Made by a program: the position numbers and the translations under genes | Shown: in pieces, positions 32,910 through 41,419 of the stretch | How the letters are laid out: each line of letters starts with the position of its first letter | Numbering within the stretch: the first letter of the stretch is position 1 | The notes under the pieces: generated by a model | What the model was told of the DNA's origin: nothing | What the model saw: the letters and a program-made list of their open reading frames with translations, nothing else | Databases searched by the model: none | Assembly: GCA_029547605.1 (NCBI GenBank) | Contig: JAKPPB010000083.1 | Span: forward strand, 1 to 51,295 | Direction: 5' to 3' | Length of the DNA stretch: 51,295 nucleotides | Source of the DNA: Methanobacteriota archaeon | GTDB lineage: Archaea > Halobacteriota > Methanomicrobia > Methanomicrobiales > Methanospirillaceae

Positions 32910-33401
32910 TCATTTATGGACCTTCTTGATGGAGATCACGTCTCCCAGGGTCGGGACTACCGTCCCTCCGCCCCGCTTCCCTTCATCATCTGCAGGAGAG
33001 TCGATCAGCCTGATGCCAAGCGCTTTCTCAAGTTTTCTCCGCACTTCGTCCTCGGGGATCAGGTCTCCCTTCTCGATCTTCTTGATCAGCAGTTCCTTCT
33101 CCTTGAGCTGCATCGCAAGATCCTTCTGCGAGAGTCCCCTCTCCATCCGGGCTGCGCGTATGCGTTCACCGTAATCTTCAACGATTTCGCCCTCGATCAG
33201 GTCAAAAACATCCTTCGAGCGCCTGACGGGGACCGATCTCCCTGCGCGGGGGCCAGTCCCGGCACGCGGCTGTGCCCTTGCAGTCATCTGCACCTCGGTC
33301 CCATATCGGGCACAATTGGCGCAGACTACGAGCTCGGCTCCCTCCACCCGTACGGTCTTTGAAGGGCCGACAATCTTCCCTCCGCACAATTCGCACTGCA
33401 T
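32910..33401 (-). CDS. mbf1: Multiprotein bridging factor aMBF1
   Basis: A 163-residue archaeal MBF1. The N-terminal zinc ribbon is Cys3-x2-Cys6 (MQCELCGGK) and Cys27-x2-Cys30 (VCANCARYG). A variable basic linker (PRAGTGPRAGRSVPVRR) leads to the conserved XRE-type HTH core at about residues 78-133 (RIRAARMERGLSQKDLAMQL, KEKELLIKKIEKG). aMBF1 binds the small ribosomal subunit and may bridge TBP. The ATG at 33401 is preferred to 33428 because the TATA box at 33434-33443 would start transcripts near 33412. Divergent from PAN. Confidence 0.92.
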   Translation of the reverse strand: MQCELCGGKIVGPSKTVRVEGAELVVCANCARYGTEVQMTARAQPRAGTGPRAGRSVPVRRSKDVFDLIEGEIVEDYGERIRAARMERGLSQKDLAMQLKEKELLIKKIEKGDLIPEDEVRRKLEKALGIRLIDSPADDEGKRGGGTVVPTLGDVISIKKVHK

Positions 33402-33433
33402 ACTCGTCGCAAACATCTTTATAGACATTTTTC

Positions 33434-33443
33434 CCTATATACT
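33434..33443. promoter_or_regulatory. Shared TATA element between aMBF1 and PAN
   Basis: CCTATATACT lies in the 58 bp between the start codons of aMBF1 (33401) and PAN (33460). Read rightward, it would start transcripts at the PAN ATG itself (leaderless mRNA). Read leftward as AGTATATAGG, it would start aMBF1 about 10 nt before its ATG. The TATATA core is symmetric, so one TBP site may serve both. Confidence 0.55.
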
Positions 33444-33459
33444 TATTTGAGGCTGAAAA

Positions 33460-34698
33460 ATGGTGGAAAGCGCCCGCCAACCCCAGGAACCCCAGAACCC
33501 CGAGGAGCTCTACCGGTATCTCCTGGACCGGGTCACCAACATGGAGACCCGCAACCTGGAACTGCGCGAGCAAATCCGCCAGATCGAGTCGGACAAGCGC
33601 TATATCGAGACCCAGAAGATACGGTACGAGCGGGAAGTAAGAAAGCTGAAGAGCGAGATAGAGCAGTTGAGGAGTCCCCCGCTCGTCATCGGGACTGTTA
33701 CCGATGTGCTGGACAACGGGAGAGTAGTAGTCAGGAGCAGTGCCGGCCCGAGGTTCATGGTCAGGAGTTCCATGTGTATAGACCCCGAAAAACTGAAACC
33801 CGGCGCCAGGTGCACACTGAACCAGCAGTCACTTGCGGTGATCGACGTCCTTCCCGAGAGCTACGATGCCCAGGTGTACGGCATGGAGGTGGTGGAGAGC
33901 CCTGATGAGACATATGCGGATATCGGGGGCCTGGACCCCCAGATCAACGAGCTGAGGGAGGCTGTGGAGCTCCCGCTGAAGAAGCCCGAACTCTTTGACC
34001 GTATAGGGATTGAACCTCCAAAAGGGGTTCTCCTGCACGGTCCGCCGGGGACGGGAAAGACCCTTCTTGCGAGGGCCGTCGCCCATGAGACAAATGCGCA
34101 CTTTCTGCGGGTGGTGGGATCTGAACTCGTCCAGAAGTACATCGGAGAGGGGGCCCGCCTGGTCCGGGAGCTCTTCGACCTTGCGCGAAAGAAAGCCCCG
34201 ACTATCATTTTCATAGATGAGATCGATGCAGTGGGCGCTTCCCGGACAGAAGCTACCACCTCCGGCGACCGCGAAGTGCAGAGGACTCTTATGCAGCTTC
34301 TTGCCGGGATGGACGGCTTTGAGCGGCGTGGCGACGTCAAGATTATCGGGGCGACCAACCGTATCGATATCCTTGATCGGGCGCTGCTTCGGCCCGGCAG
34401 GTTCGATCGCATCATCGAGATACCCCTCCCCGATATCCAGGGCCGTATTGCCATCCTTGACGTCCATACCAGGAGGATGCGCCTTGATCATGGCGTCGAT
34501 CTTTCCGAGATCGCCGCCATGACCGAGGGGAAGAACGGAGCCGATATCAAGGCAATCTGCATGGAGGCAGGTATGTTCGCGATCCGGAAAGACCGGGATG
34601 CAGTCTCAAAGGAGGACTTCCTGGACGCAATCGAAAAGATCGGTCTTGACTTCGACCGACACATCTACAAGAGCGGATATGGAGCAATGTTCGCGTGA
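33460..34698 (+). CDS. pan: Proteasome-activating nucleotidase PAN (paralogue 1)
   Basis: A 412-residue AAA ATPase that unfolds substrates into the 20S proteasome. Residues 15-70 form the N-terminal coiled coil ([20 protein letters not shown]), 75-135 the OB ring ([20 protein letters not shown]), then the AAA module: Walker A GPPGTGKT (194-201), pore loop KYIG (226-229), Walker B IIFIDE (249-254), and arginine fingers in LLRPGRFDR. The C-terminus is YGAMFA and lacks the HbYX tripeptide (hydrophobic-Tyr-any) that normally docks PAN into the 20S gate. ATG is probably at the transcript start. An oligo-T terminator follows. Confidence 0.93.
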   Translation: MVESARQPQEPQNPEELYRYLLDRVTNMETRNLELREQIRQIESDKRYIETQKIRYEREVRKLKSEIEQLRSPPLVIGTVTDVLDNGRVVVRSSAGPRFMVRSSMCIDPEKLKPGARCTLNQQSLAVIDVLPESYDAQVYGMEVVESPDETYADIGGLDPQINELREAVELPLKKPELFDRIGIEPPKGVLLHGPPGTGKTLLARAVAHETNAHFLRVVGSELVQKYIGEGARLVRELFDLARKKAPTIIFIDEIDAVGASRTEATTSGDREVQRTLMQLLAGMDGFERRGDVKIIGATNRIDILDRALLRPGRFDRIIEIPLPDIQGRIAILDVHTRRMRLDHGVDLSEIAAMTEGKNGADIKAICMEAGMFAIRKDRDAVSKEDFLDAIEKIGLDFDRHIYKSGYGAMFA

Positions 34699-34721
34699 AT
34701 AAAATTCTCCTCATTTATTAA

Positions 34722-34730
34722 TTTTTTTTT
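34722..34730 (+). terminator. Oligo-T terminator after PAN
   Basis: Nine T residues in a row 24 nt after the PAN stop codon, preceded by an A/T-rich stretch. Archaeal RNA polymerase terminates at such T runs without needing a hairpin. No gene follows for about 270 bp. Confidence 0.6.
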
Positions 34731-34998
34731 CCGGCTTCCTGCATCCTGACCTTGGAAATGCACCCTTGATGGAGCACACTTCTTCTCTTGCAACAAAAAT
34801 AAACTCAATTCACCATTTCATGCGATTGAGTGAAATGCCCGTGTGTAATCGTTACCAAACCGGGGGTTACTACGGGGTCGAAAAATGAAGATTGAGAATG
34901 ATACTTCAGGTATTATAAAATTCTTAAAAAAAAGTATGCGGCAAGCACCAAAGGTTTTATTAACCTCCCCATGCTCTTCTCAATTACAGGTGTACATC
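34731..34998 (+). promoter_or_regulatory. Intergenic region with nested inverted repeats and mscL promoter
   Basis: No gene is seen in this gap. ACTCAAT (34803-34809) has its complement ATTGAGT near 34827-34833, and CATTTCA (about 34815-34821) pairs with TGAAATG just after it, giving two mutually exclusive hairpins. A TATA-like TTTTATTAAC near 34951-34960 and AGGTG before the start codon probably drive mscL. Whether the repeats regulate it is unknown. Confidence 0.4.
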
Positions 34999-35304
34999 AT
35001 GAGCATTGTAAAGGAATTTATGGACTTTTTATACGAGTACAAGGTCATCGGGCTCGCCATTGCATTTATCATGGGCCTGGCGGCAAACCAGCTCGTAAAA
35101 TCCCTCGTTGATAACATCATCATGCCAATCATCACCTTCTTCATCCCAGGTGGAGACTGGCAGACCGCGAAACTGGCTCTCGGCCCGATTGTCATCAGCT
35201 GGGGACAGTTCCTGGCAGACCTGATCTACTTCATCATCGTTGCGTTCGTGATATTCCTGATCGCAAAGAAAGTGCTCCGCGAGGACAAGGTCACGAAGAA
35301 GTGA
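34999..35304 (+). CDS. mscL: Large-conductance mechanosensitive channel MscL
   Basis: A 101-residue MscL-like channel that opens under membrane tension to release solutes during hypo-osmotic shock. N-terminal amphipathic helix (MSIVKEFMDFLYEYKV), TM1 (IGLAIAFIMGLAANQLVKSL with the small-residue face and the conserved ANQL), a short extracellular loop, TM2 (FLADLIYFIIVAFVIFLIAK) and a short charged tail. Shorter than E. coli MscL (136) mainly in the loop and C-terminal helix, as in other archaeal homologues. ATG 34999 has AGGTG upstream; the longer open frame back to 34885 is not membrane-like. Convergent with the next gene (14-nt overlap). Confidence 0.85.
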   Translation: MSIVKEFMDFLYEYKVIGLAIAFIMGLAANQLVKSLVDNIIMPIITFFIPGGDWQTAKLALGPIVISWGQFLADLIYFIIVAFVIFLIAKKVLREDKVTKK

Positions 35305-35791
35305 CCTCATCCTCCAGATCATCACTCTTTTCGTCGCTCCTCTTCTGATCAAGGAACTCCTCTTCCGTGCACCAGATTTCAAGCCTCACTGTTTCTCCCG
35401 TCGTAGTCCCGGGAGTTGCCTCTGTCCTGTCAACATCAACGCCGAATCGACCCTCACTAATCACATAGCCCGATTGAAACGTACAGGTCTTCCTGAACTT
35501 CCAGGGAGTATGCAGGACCACATGCCTCCCGTAGTATATCTCGTGCGCCAGTGCCCTTGTGCAATATACACCATCAGAGATCTCAAAGAGGACATCGCGC
35601 ATGTACCTTCTCACGTACCACCTGAGGTCTGCCGCGAGCGAGAGTGCACTTCCCAACGAAGCCATCGAAATCTTCACGCCCGCAGATGTCTTCACCGGCC
35701 GATAAAACCGCAACGCGTCCCTGCTGGTCTCAGAGGAGAGGAGCTCCTCATAAAGCGCGACCCCTTCTTTGGGAATGAAGAGCACCTCCAT
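35291..35791 (-). CDS. Hypothetical soluble protein
   Basis: A 166-residue protein, MEVLFIPKEGVALYEELLSS onward, with an alpha/beta look, a basic-aromatic middle (LRWYVRRYMRDVLFEISDGV, HEIYYGRHVVLHTPWKFRKT) and a disordered acidic C-terminus (KRSDEKSDDLEDEVTSS). No signal, membrane segment or metal motif. It may belong to an uncharacterised Methanomicrobiales family, but I cannot name it with certainty. Its 3' end overlaps mscL on the opposite strand, and it lies between mscL and the second PAN-like gene with no evident link. Confidence 0.6.
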   Translation of the reverse strand: MEVLFIPKEGVALYEELLSSETSRDALRFYRPVKTSAGVKISMASLGSALSLAADLRWYVRRYMRDVLFEISDGVYCTRALAHEIYYGRHVVLHTPWKFRKTCTFQSGYVISEGRFGVDVDRTEATPGTTTGETVRLEIWCTEEEFLDQKRSDEKSDDLEDEVTSS

Positions 35792-35929
35792 GGGCGTAAC
35801 ACCTTTACCCGAAATATTATACCCGGGAGGTGTTAAGATGCAGTGTTCAGCCGAGTGGTCACGGGGTGGCGATGATATCCCTCATTCCGGAAGACAGCGA
35901 GGGAAAAAAGAGGAAAAAGGGAGTATTAT

Positions 35930-37093
35930 TCAGGTATACATCCTGAGATCCGTGCTGACTTCCGCCCGGACCTTCCGTACCGCCCTCACGAAGTCGTCGT
36001 GCGAAAGTGTCCGTGCCTCCCTTCTTACCGCCATCATCCCGGCCTCCCTGCAAATTGCCTGGAGATCTGCTCCCGTGGCGTTCTCCGTCATTTCCACGAT
36101 GGCCCCAAGATCGACATCCTTCCCAAGGACCATCCTCGCGGAGTGTATCTTCAATATCTCCTTCCTGCCCTCCGCCGTGGGAAGGGGGATGGAAATCACA
36201 CGGTCGAACCTCCCGGGACGCAGCAGCGCCGGATCGAGCATGTCAACCCTGTTGGTCGCGGCCATGATCCTGACATCGCCCCTGGTATCGAACCCGTCCA
36301 TTTCGGCCAGGAGCTGCATCAGGGTCCTCTGCACCTCCGCACTGCCAGAGGTCCCGTCATTGGTGCGGGTACTTCCCACTGCATCTATCTCGTCGATGAA
36401 GACAATGGATGGTGATTTTTCCCTGGCAAGCGAGAAGAGTTCCCGTACCAGCTGTGCTCCCTCGCCGATGTACTTGTGCACGAGTTCGCTTCCTGACATC
36501 CGGATGAATGTCGCCCTTGCCTGGTGTGCGACCGCCTTTGCAATCAGCGTCTTGCCTGTTCCCGGTGAACCGTAGAGGAGGATCCCCTTTGGCGGCTCCA
36601 CACCCACCCTCTCATAGATCTCGGGTTTTGTGAGGGGATACTCAACCGCCTCCCTGACCTCTTCTATCTCCTTTGCAAGGCCACCGACCTGGTCGAACGT
36701 GATCTCCGGCGACTCGTCGAGCTCCATCACCCTGACTCTCGAGTCGAATATGTTTCCAACAATCTTCACGATAGAGAGGGCATTGTTTACTGCGACCTTG
36801 GTCCCGGGCTTGAGCTGGCGAAAGATCTCGTCGTTGACGTGGGTAAGGTACTCCTGGTTGTTTCCCTGCTGCCGCAGGTAGACCTCACCCCTGTCGAGAA
36901 GGTCTACCACCACCGCAACAAAGAGCGGCATCCGCTTGAGCTGGTTATTCTCGCGTTTCAGCTGCGCATTCTCCCGCAGGATCTCATCGTTCTTCACCTT
37001 GAGATCGAGAACCTGTGACTCAAGGTCCTGGAGCTTCAGCTGGTATTTGAGTTCTGTGTCGGATCCCGCGTTTCTTATGACGCTCTCTTCCAT
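35930..37093 (-). CDS. PAN-like AAA ATPase (paralogue 2) with HbYX terminus
   Basis: A 387-residue AAA ATPase with the PAN layout: coiled coil at residues 15-55 (LQDLESQVLDLKVKNDEILR), an OB-fold (VAVVVDLLDRGEVYLRQQGN), then the AAA module with Walker A GSPGTGKT (175-182; the usual second position Pro is Ser), pore loop KYIG, Walker B IVFIDEID and the LLRPGRFDR fingers. The protein ends LRMYT, where M-Y-T is a HbYX motif able to open the 20S proteasome gate. About 25 residues shorter than PAN 1, mainly in the N-terminal helix. It is divergent from the next gene and encoded opposite to PAN 1, not an immediate tandem copy. Confidence 0.88.
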   Translation of the reverse strand: MEESVIRNAGSDTELKYQLKLQDLESQVLDLKVKNDEILRENAQLKRENNQLKRMPLFVAVVVDLLDRGEVYLRQQGNNQEYLTHVNDEIFRQLKPGTKVAVNNALSIVKIVGNIFDSRVRVMELDESPEITFDQVGGLAKEIEEVREAVEYPLTKPEIYERVGVEPPKGILLYGSPGTGKTLIAKAVAHQARATFIRMSGSELVHKYIGEGAQLVRELFSLAREKSPSIVFIDEIDAVGSTRTNDGTSGSAEVQRTLMQLLAEMDGFDTRGDVRIMAATNRVDMLDPALLRPGRFDRVISIPLPTAEGRKEILKIHSARMVLGKDVDLGAIVEMTENATGADLQAICREAGMMAVRREARTLSHDDFVRAVRKVRAEVSTDLRMYT

Positions 37094-37137
37094 GCTACCA
37101 TTATATCTTGAGTTCCCTACATTTATGTGGTGTGATC

Positions 37138-37560
37138 ATGCTCATCAGGGGCCGCGGCATCTCGAAAGGAAGCGGCACAGGCAGGGTACTGGCAAGTCCC
37201 GAACCCATCTCATTCCTCTCCGGAGTGGACCCGGAATCAGGGATGATTGTCGAGAAGGGACACCCGCTCGAGGGAGCGCTGATTGCAGGAAAGGTCCTCG
37301 TCTTCCCCCACGGCAAGGGCTCGACGGTGGGCTCGTATATTGTATACGCACTCAGCAGGAACGGGAAGGCACCGGCGGCCATGATCAACCTCGAAGCCGA
37401 GCCAATCATCGCGGTGGGAGCCATCATCGCAGGGATACCGCTCGTTGACAGACTGGAAGGAGGACTGTCCCTGGTCCCGGACGGGGCCTTGGCAAGGGTT
37501 GATGGAGGGGAGGGATTCGTTGAAATACTGAACAGTGATGAATCCGGAGAGACAGCCTAA
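37138..37560 (+). CDS. Aconitase-X swivel-domain protein (phosphomevalonate dehydratase small subunit)
   Basis: A 140-residue DUF126/aconitase-X swivel protein (MLIRGRGISKGSGTGRVLAS; GHPLEGALIAGKVLVFPHGK; GSTVGSYIVYALSRNGKAPA). In archaea it pairs with the large aconitase-X subunit to dehydrate mevalonate 5-phosphate on the archaeal isoprenoid route. The large subunit is not in this window, so it must lie elsewhere. The key Ser in GSTVGSY and Gly-rich loop are kept. ATG 37138 follows GGTG by about 7 nt. Divergent from PAN 2 (44 bp). Confidence 0.85.
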   Translation: MLIRGRGISKGSGTGRVLASPEPISFLSGVDPESGMIVEKGHPLEGALIAGKVLVFPHGKGSTVGSYIVYALSRNGKAPAAMINLEAEPIIAVGAIIAGIPLVDRLEGGLSLVPDGALARVDGGEGFVEILNSDESGETA

Positions 37561-37587
37561 TCAGTCATCACTCCCTAAGACTCACAC

Positions 37588-38022
37588 ATGCGACTCCTTC
37601 CTTTGCTCTTCGTGATGCTGCTCATCTCAGGAGTGGCAATCTGCGGGTGTACCCAGACCCCGGCAAGTAGTACCAGGTCCCCGCAGGGGATCTCCCGGAG
37701 TGGGATGATGCCCGGCCCGACTGTCACTCTCCCCCCCGAGCATGCGGTTGAGATCCAGATCAACGAGAAAGACCCGATATATGCGACTATCAGCGTTATC
37801 TTTGCCGGAGGCAAGGGCCAAGTCATGGTGACTGATATTCTGGTCCGTGTCACCCGGTCCGATGGCAAAGTGACAGAGAAACACCTTGAGCCCGTGAAGG
37901 GTGCCGAGCTGAAGTTCGAGGGGACGAAGGAAGACGACCGCATTGAGGCCTTCGTCTCCCTCACGAATGGAAACACCTACAAGGTGATCGACCAGCTCGT
38001 CCCCTACAGGACCAGGGGCTGA
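37588..38022 (+). CDS. Predicted lipoprotein
   Basis: A 144-residue exported protein: MRLLPLLFVMLLISGVAICG is a signal with a lipobox ending at Cys21. A Pro/Ser/Thr linker (TPASSTRSPQGISRSGMMPG) is followed by a beta-rich domain (HAVEIQINEKDPIYATISVI, GQVMVTDILVRVTRSDGKVT). Methanomicrobiales carry many such lipoproteins without known function. It starts 27 bp after the aconitase-X swivel gene and may share its transcript. Confidence 0.7.
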   Translation: MRLLPLLFVMLLISGVAICGCTQTPASSTRSPQGISRSGMMPGPTVTLPPEHAVEIQINEKDPIYATISVIFAGGKGQVMVTDILVRVTRSDGKVTEKHLEPVKGAELKFEGTKEDDRIEAFVSLTNGNTYKVIDQLVPYRTRG

Positions 38023-38081
38023 ACGGGAAGCGGGGGGTTGCCAGACCCCCCTCTCGGATCCATCCCCTGCTTCACTTGCGA

Positions 38082-39182
38082 ATGGACGTCCACTGGAGGT
38101 TTATCCCGGCAGCAAGGAATTCGTATGCAGCCCTCTATGCGGCGTGCGAGCAGGAGGGCTTCGTTCTCGAACCGGTCGGAGCGCCTTCTCCGGAGGTGAC
38201 CTGCTACAGCCTCAACTCGCTCAATGCATCCCGATATCTCAAAGAGATACAGAATGCCCGGTGTGTCACCATAGTTGGAGGCCCGCATGCAACGGCGTGT
38301 CCTGCGGAGATGGCAAAATTTGCAGACTATGTCATCGTGGGAGAGGGGGAGTATCTCCTGCCGGCCCTCCTCCGTTCCCTGGAGAAAGGCGGCCCGGTTC
38401 CGGCAGGGGTGGCCACAGCGAATGGATTCATGCCGGCTGACCATTGCGTCAGGTTGGATAGATATCCCCCGTTCTCGACTATGAAGGGATATATAGAGAT
38501 TTCCAGGGGTTGCCCGCATGCCTGTGCCTACTGCCAGACTCCCCGTATCTTCGGGCCGCACATGCGGCACCGGGGCATCGATGCAATCACTCGTGCGGCA
38601 CGCCGGTTCAGGGATGCGCGTTTCGTGACGCCGAATGCCCTGGCATATGGATCAGACGGCAGAACACCCCGGCTTGAGAAGGTCAAACATCTCCTCTCCG
38701 CGCTCCATCACAAGGACCAGCACATCTACTTCGGGACTTTTCCAAGCGAAGTGCGCCCGGAATGGGTCACCAGGGATGCGATCGAACTTGTCACCACCTA
38801 TTGCACCAACACCCGTCTCCACTTCGGCGCACAATCGGGGAGCGACAGAGTGCTCTCGCTCCTCAACCGGGGGCACACGGTAAATGACGTGATCAGGGCC
38901 GTGGAACTCTGCCTCGAGTCCGGCCTTGAGCCGGTGGTGGACTGCATAGTCGGTATCCCCGGTGAAGAGGATGAAGACCAGCTGATGACCGCAAGGCTCG
39001 TGGAGTGGATCAGCCGAAGGGGGCGTGTCCATCTGCACAGGTGCATCCCGCTTCCCGGCACCCCCCTTGGAGGAAAATCCCCGCGCGAACTCCTCCCCGA
39101 AGTTGAGCGGCTCCTGGGAACACTTGCGCTGAAGGGCAGAGTGACCGGATCGTGGGGTGACCCTACGCGAAGATTTTTTTAA
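38082..39182 (+). CDS. B12-binding / radical SAM protein of TIGR04013 type
   Basis: A 366-residue radical SAM protein with an N-terminal cobalamin-binding-like domain (about 1-140; TIVGGPHATACPAEMAKFAD, VIVGEGEYLLPALLRSLE) and a radical SAM core: CPHACAYC (Cys-x3-Cys-x2-Cys), RHRGIDAITRAARRF, HFGAQSGSDRVLSLLNRGHT, VVDCIVGIPGEEDEDQLMTA, LHRCIPLPGTPLGG. It fits the TIGR04013 group found in methanogens, whose reaction is unknown. The ATG at 38082 is preferred to the TTG at 38076; no clear ribosome site exists for either. The next gene follows after 12 bp. Confidence 0.82.
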   Translation: MDVHWRFIPAARNSYAALYAACEQEGFVLEPVGAPSPEVTCYSLNSLNASRYLKEIQNARCVTIVGGPHATACPAEMAKFADYVIVGEGEYLLPALLRSLEKGGPVPAGVATANGFMPADHCVRLDRYPPFSTMKGYIEISRGCPHACAYCQTPRIFGPHMRHRGIDAITRAARRFRDARFVTPNALAYGSDGRTPRLEKVKHLLSALHHKDQHIYFGTFPSEVRPEWVTRDAIELVTTYCTNTRLHFGAQSGSDRVLSLLNRGHTVNDVIRAVELCLESGLEPVVDCIVGIPGEEDEDQLMTARLVEWISRRGRVHLHRCIPLPGTPLGGKSPRELLPEVERLLGTLALKGRVTGSWGDPTRRFF

Positions 39183-39194
39183 AGGCCCCTTCGA

Positions 39195-39848
39195 ATGAAT
39201 ATTGACATGATGGATGTGCTTTTGCTGGCAGACCTTCACGGAGAGTTCGGGAAGCTCGAATCTTTCCTGGAACTCTCCCCCGATGCCGTCTTTATTGCCG
39301 GCGACATCACCAATATGGGACCTGCGGATTCGGTCGAATCACTCTTCTCCCGCATTGAAGTGCCCGCGTTTGCAGTGCCGGGTAACTGTGACCCCCGGGA
39401 GATCATCGACACCCTGGAGCATTCGGACTGCGTCTGTCTCCATGGTTCGTACATCAACCTCGGGAAGATCTCAATCGTGGGGATTGGAGGCTCAAACCCG
39501 ACTCCTTTTAATACCCCGTTTGAAATGACGGACAAGCAGATCGATGACCTTCTTGGTTCCATCATCGCAAAGATGGAGCGCACCATGCACAACGTGCTTA
39601 TCTCCCATGCCCCCCCACAGGGGTTTCTCGACGAGGCGGGGGGAAATCATGTGGGAAGCGCCAGTATCAGGAAACACATGAAGTCTTTTGACCTGGTCTG
39701 CTGTGCCCATATCCATGAGCAGAGGGGGATTGTCGAGGAGGGGGGGGTAAAAGTGGTCAACCCTGGCATGGCTGCCCTCGGCCAGTGCGGGATGATCCAC
39801 TTCGGCAGGGAGCCTAAAGATATCACAGTCGAGCTGCTGCAGGTGTAA
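39195..39848 (+). CDS. Metallophosphoesterase (calcineurin-like)
   Basis: A 217-residue phosphoesterase of the short archaeal MPE type. Metal ligands are visible in order: LADLHGEF (Asp, His), FIAGDITNMG (Asp), AVPGNCDP (Asn, Asp), LISHAPPQG (His) and CCAHIHEQ (His, His), ending VNPGMAALG. It hydrolyses a phosphodiester or phosphomonoester; substrate unknown. ATG 39195 (MNIDMMDVLLLADLHG) is used; the ATGs at 39207 and 39210 would fit a leaderless transcript from the T/A-rich stretch at 39174-39182. Possibly co-transcribed with the radical SAM gene. Confidence 0.85.
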   Translation: MNIDMMDVLLLADLHGEFGKLESFLELSPDAVFIAGDITNMGPADSVESLFSRIEVPAFAVPGNCDPREIIDTLEHSDCVCLHGSYINLGKISIVGIGGSNPTPFNTPFEMTDKQIDDLLGSIIAKMERTMHNVLISHAPPQGFLDEAGGNHVGSASIRKHMKSFDLVCCAHIHEQRGIVEEGGVKVVNPGMAALGQCGMIHFGREPKDITVELLQV

Positions 39849-39924
39849 CCCCGCGAGGCCCGGAGGTTCCCAGACAACGATCGCTCCTCTTTTTGCACTG
39901 CGCCAGCGCAAGAATGGTCCAGCG

Positions 39925-40467
39925 CTATACCTGAAGATCCCTCTTCCTTTCAAGGAGCAGTTCGAGGTATGACGAGAGGATTGGCTCCCCGGTCACCCCG
40001 ATCTCCTTTCCCAGCGCCACCACATGCTCGGAAGGACACTCCACGCTTGTGGGGTTGTTCAGTTCAATCTCCACAAACTCCCCGAGCCCTTCCACCTCGT
40101 CGAGGCACACAGTTGCATCCCTGAAACGGTAATACTCCCTCCATTTCGTCACTTCGGCGACCCGTGTAAACCCGAGGGAGAAAAAGATCCTGGCCATTAC
40201 ATCAGCGGACTCAACTCCGCAATTGAACTCATCCCTTGCCTTGAGGTGGAACCCCGGCTTCTTCTGGCCTTTGTACGTCACTGTGCACCTCTCCCCTGCA
40301 TGACGAATTCGGAGCGCTTCATCGGTTATCCCGAAATCACGATGTGGTGCATTCAGGTACAGATCCCGTTCCAACACCCTCCCCTCCCTCTCCGCGTGGA
40401 GAGAAGAGAGCCGGTCTCTCACCGCGGCAAGATTATGTACCCTGGCCTTCAGCTCGATCTCAAGCAT
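39925..40467 (-). CDS. CYTH-domain protein (class IV adenylate cyclase / ThTPase-like)
   Basis: A 180-residue CYTH/CyaB-type protein. The hallmark ExExK is present at the start (MLEIELKARV) and other charged strands of the tunnel fold follow: RDLYLNAPHRDF, LRIRHAGERCTVTYKGQKKP, REYYRFRDATVCLDEVEGLG, FVEIELN. Archaeal members are usually annotated class IV adenylate cyclases, but triphosphatase activity on thiamine triphosphate or inorganic triphosphate is equally possible. ATG 40467 is preferred over the GTG at 40476. A TATA-like ATTATAGTAA at 40494-40503 predicts a start a few bases upstream. Confidence 0.82.
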   Translation of the reverse strand: MLEIELKARVHNLAAVRDRLSSLHAEREGRVLERDLYLNAPHRDFGITDEALRIRHAGERCTVTYKGQKKPGFHLKARDEFNCGVESADVMARIFFSLGFTRVAEVTKWREYYRFRDATVCLDEVEGLGEFVEIELNNPTSVECPSEHVVALGKEIGVTGEPILSSYLELLLERKRDLQV

Positions 40468-40726
40468 TCTCTCCACTTCCCATCTTTATTGGGATTACTA
40501 TAATACGTATGGCCTGGAAAACGGTCCATGGTGGTGGACTCCTGTGCAGCGGCATGAACCATGCCACTCAAAAAGAAAGAACACTTTGGATCGAAAGGGA
40601 ATGTGGTAGTTTTCCGTGTGTATTGATTAATTATTTAAGAACATCGCGGTAAATGTATAAAGAACCTTTATCCGGGGGAACATCAGTGATTTTTACCCCG
40701 GGTAGCCGGAGATTGCAGGTGAAAGA
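40468..40726. other. Divergent intergenic region between CYTH gene and FKBP gene
   Basis: No gene is seen. GGCATGAACCATGCC (about 40550-40564) is a perfect 6-bp inverted repeat around 3 nt. Nearer the FKBP gene, TATA-like TGTATAAAG (40654-40662) is followed by CCGGGG (40672-40677) and CCCCGG (40697-40702), which could be an operator overlapping the transcript start near 40683. Functions are not established. Confidence 0.35.
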
Positions 40727-41419
40727 ATGTCAATAAAAGCGGGAGATTTTATCAGGCTCAGCTATACGGGCAGGGTGGACGGGAAGATCTTTGACACGAC
40801 TGACGAAGATGTCGCAAAAAGTGCAGAAATCTTCAGTCCAGAGGCCAGGTACGGCCCGGTGACCATCCGTGTCGGAAGCCACCATGTCATTCTCGGGCTT
40901 GACGAGGCGCTCGAAGGGAGAGAGGTCGGAGAGGAAGGAGAGGTTCTCGTTCCATCCGACAAGGCGTTCGGCCCCCATGATCCTGCCAGGGTAGAGGCGT
41001 TTAACAAGAACTCTTTCTCGGAGAAGCCAAAGAAGGGAATGAGCCTCAAGGTTCCAGACAAGGGGGAGGGCACGGTCGTCGATATTATAGGAAACCGCGT
41101 CCTGATCGATTTCAACCATCCCCTGGCGGGAAAACCGCTCTCCTATACTTTCCGTATTGAGGGGATGGTAGAGGGAGCAGTGGAGCAGATGAAAGGGTTG
41201 ATCAACCTCTACGCTGGACGGGACATGGACGTGACCCTGGATGGCGCCGTCATTACCCTGCACCTGCCGCCCGGGATCACATACGACCGCAGGTGGCTCC
41301 TCTGGAGGAGCAGGATAATCCACGAAGGATTCGATCATATCCCCGGCATCGATGAGATCACTCTGGTGGAGACCTTCAGGCGTACTGGAACTGACAAGCC
41401 CGAAGCCTCGGAAGAATAA
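40727..41419 (+). CDS. FKBP-type peptidyl-prolyl isomerase (SlyD-like)
   Basis: A 230-residue archaeal FKBP. Start MSIKAGDFIRLSYTGRVDGK and IFDTTDEDVAK, followed by the conserved VGSHHVILGLDEALEGREVG and GEEGEVLVPSDKAFG; the insert-in-flap domain lies about residues 85-145 (VPDKGEGTVVDIIGNRVLID, FNHPLAGKPLSYTFR). The C-terminal 90 residues (GMVEGAVEQMKGLINLYAGR onward) form the extra domain of long archaeal FKBPs. It catalyses prolyl isomerisation and acts as a folding chaperone in the cytoplasm. AGGTGAAAGA precedes the ATG. Confidence 0.92.
   Translation: MSIKAGDFIRLSYTGRVDGKIFDTTDEDVAKSAEIFSPEARYGPVTIRVGSHHVILGLDEALEGREVGEEGEVLVPSDKAFGPHDPARVEAFNKNSFSEKPKKGMSLKVPDKGEGTVVDIIGNRVLIDFNHPLAGKPLSYTFRIEGMVEGAVEQMKGLINLYAGRDMDVTLDGAVITLHLPPGITYDRRWLLWRSRIIHEGFDHIPGIDEITLVETFRRTGTDKPEASEE

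Noticed and set aside
33829-34491. A 220-residue open frame on the minus strand
   Set aside because: Antisense to the AAA module of PAN; the conserved Walker motifs prove the other strand is coding.
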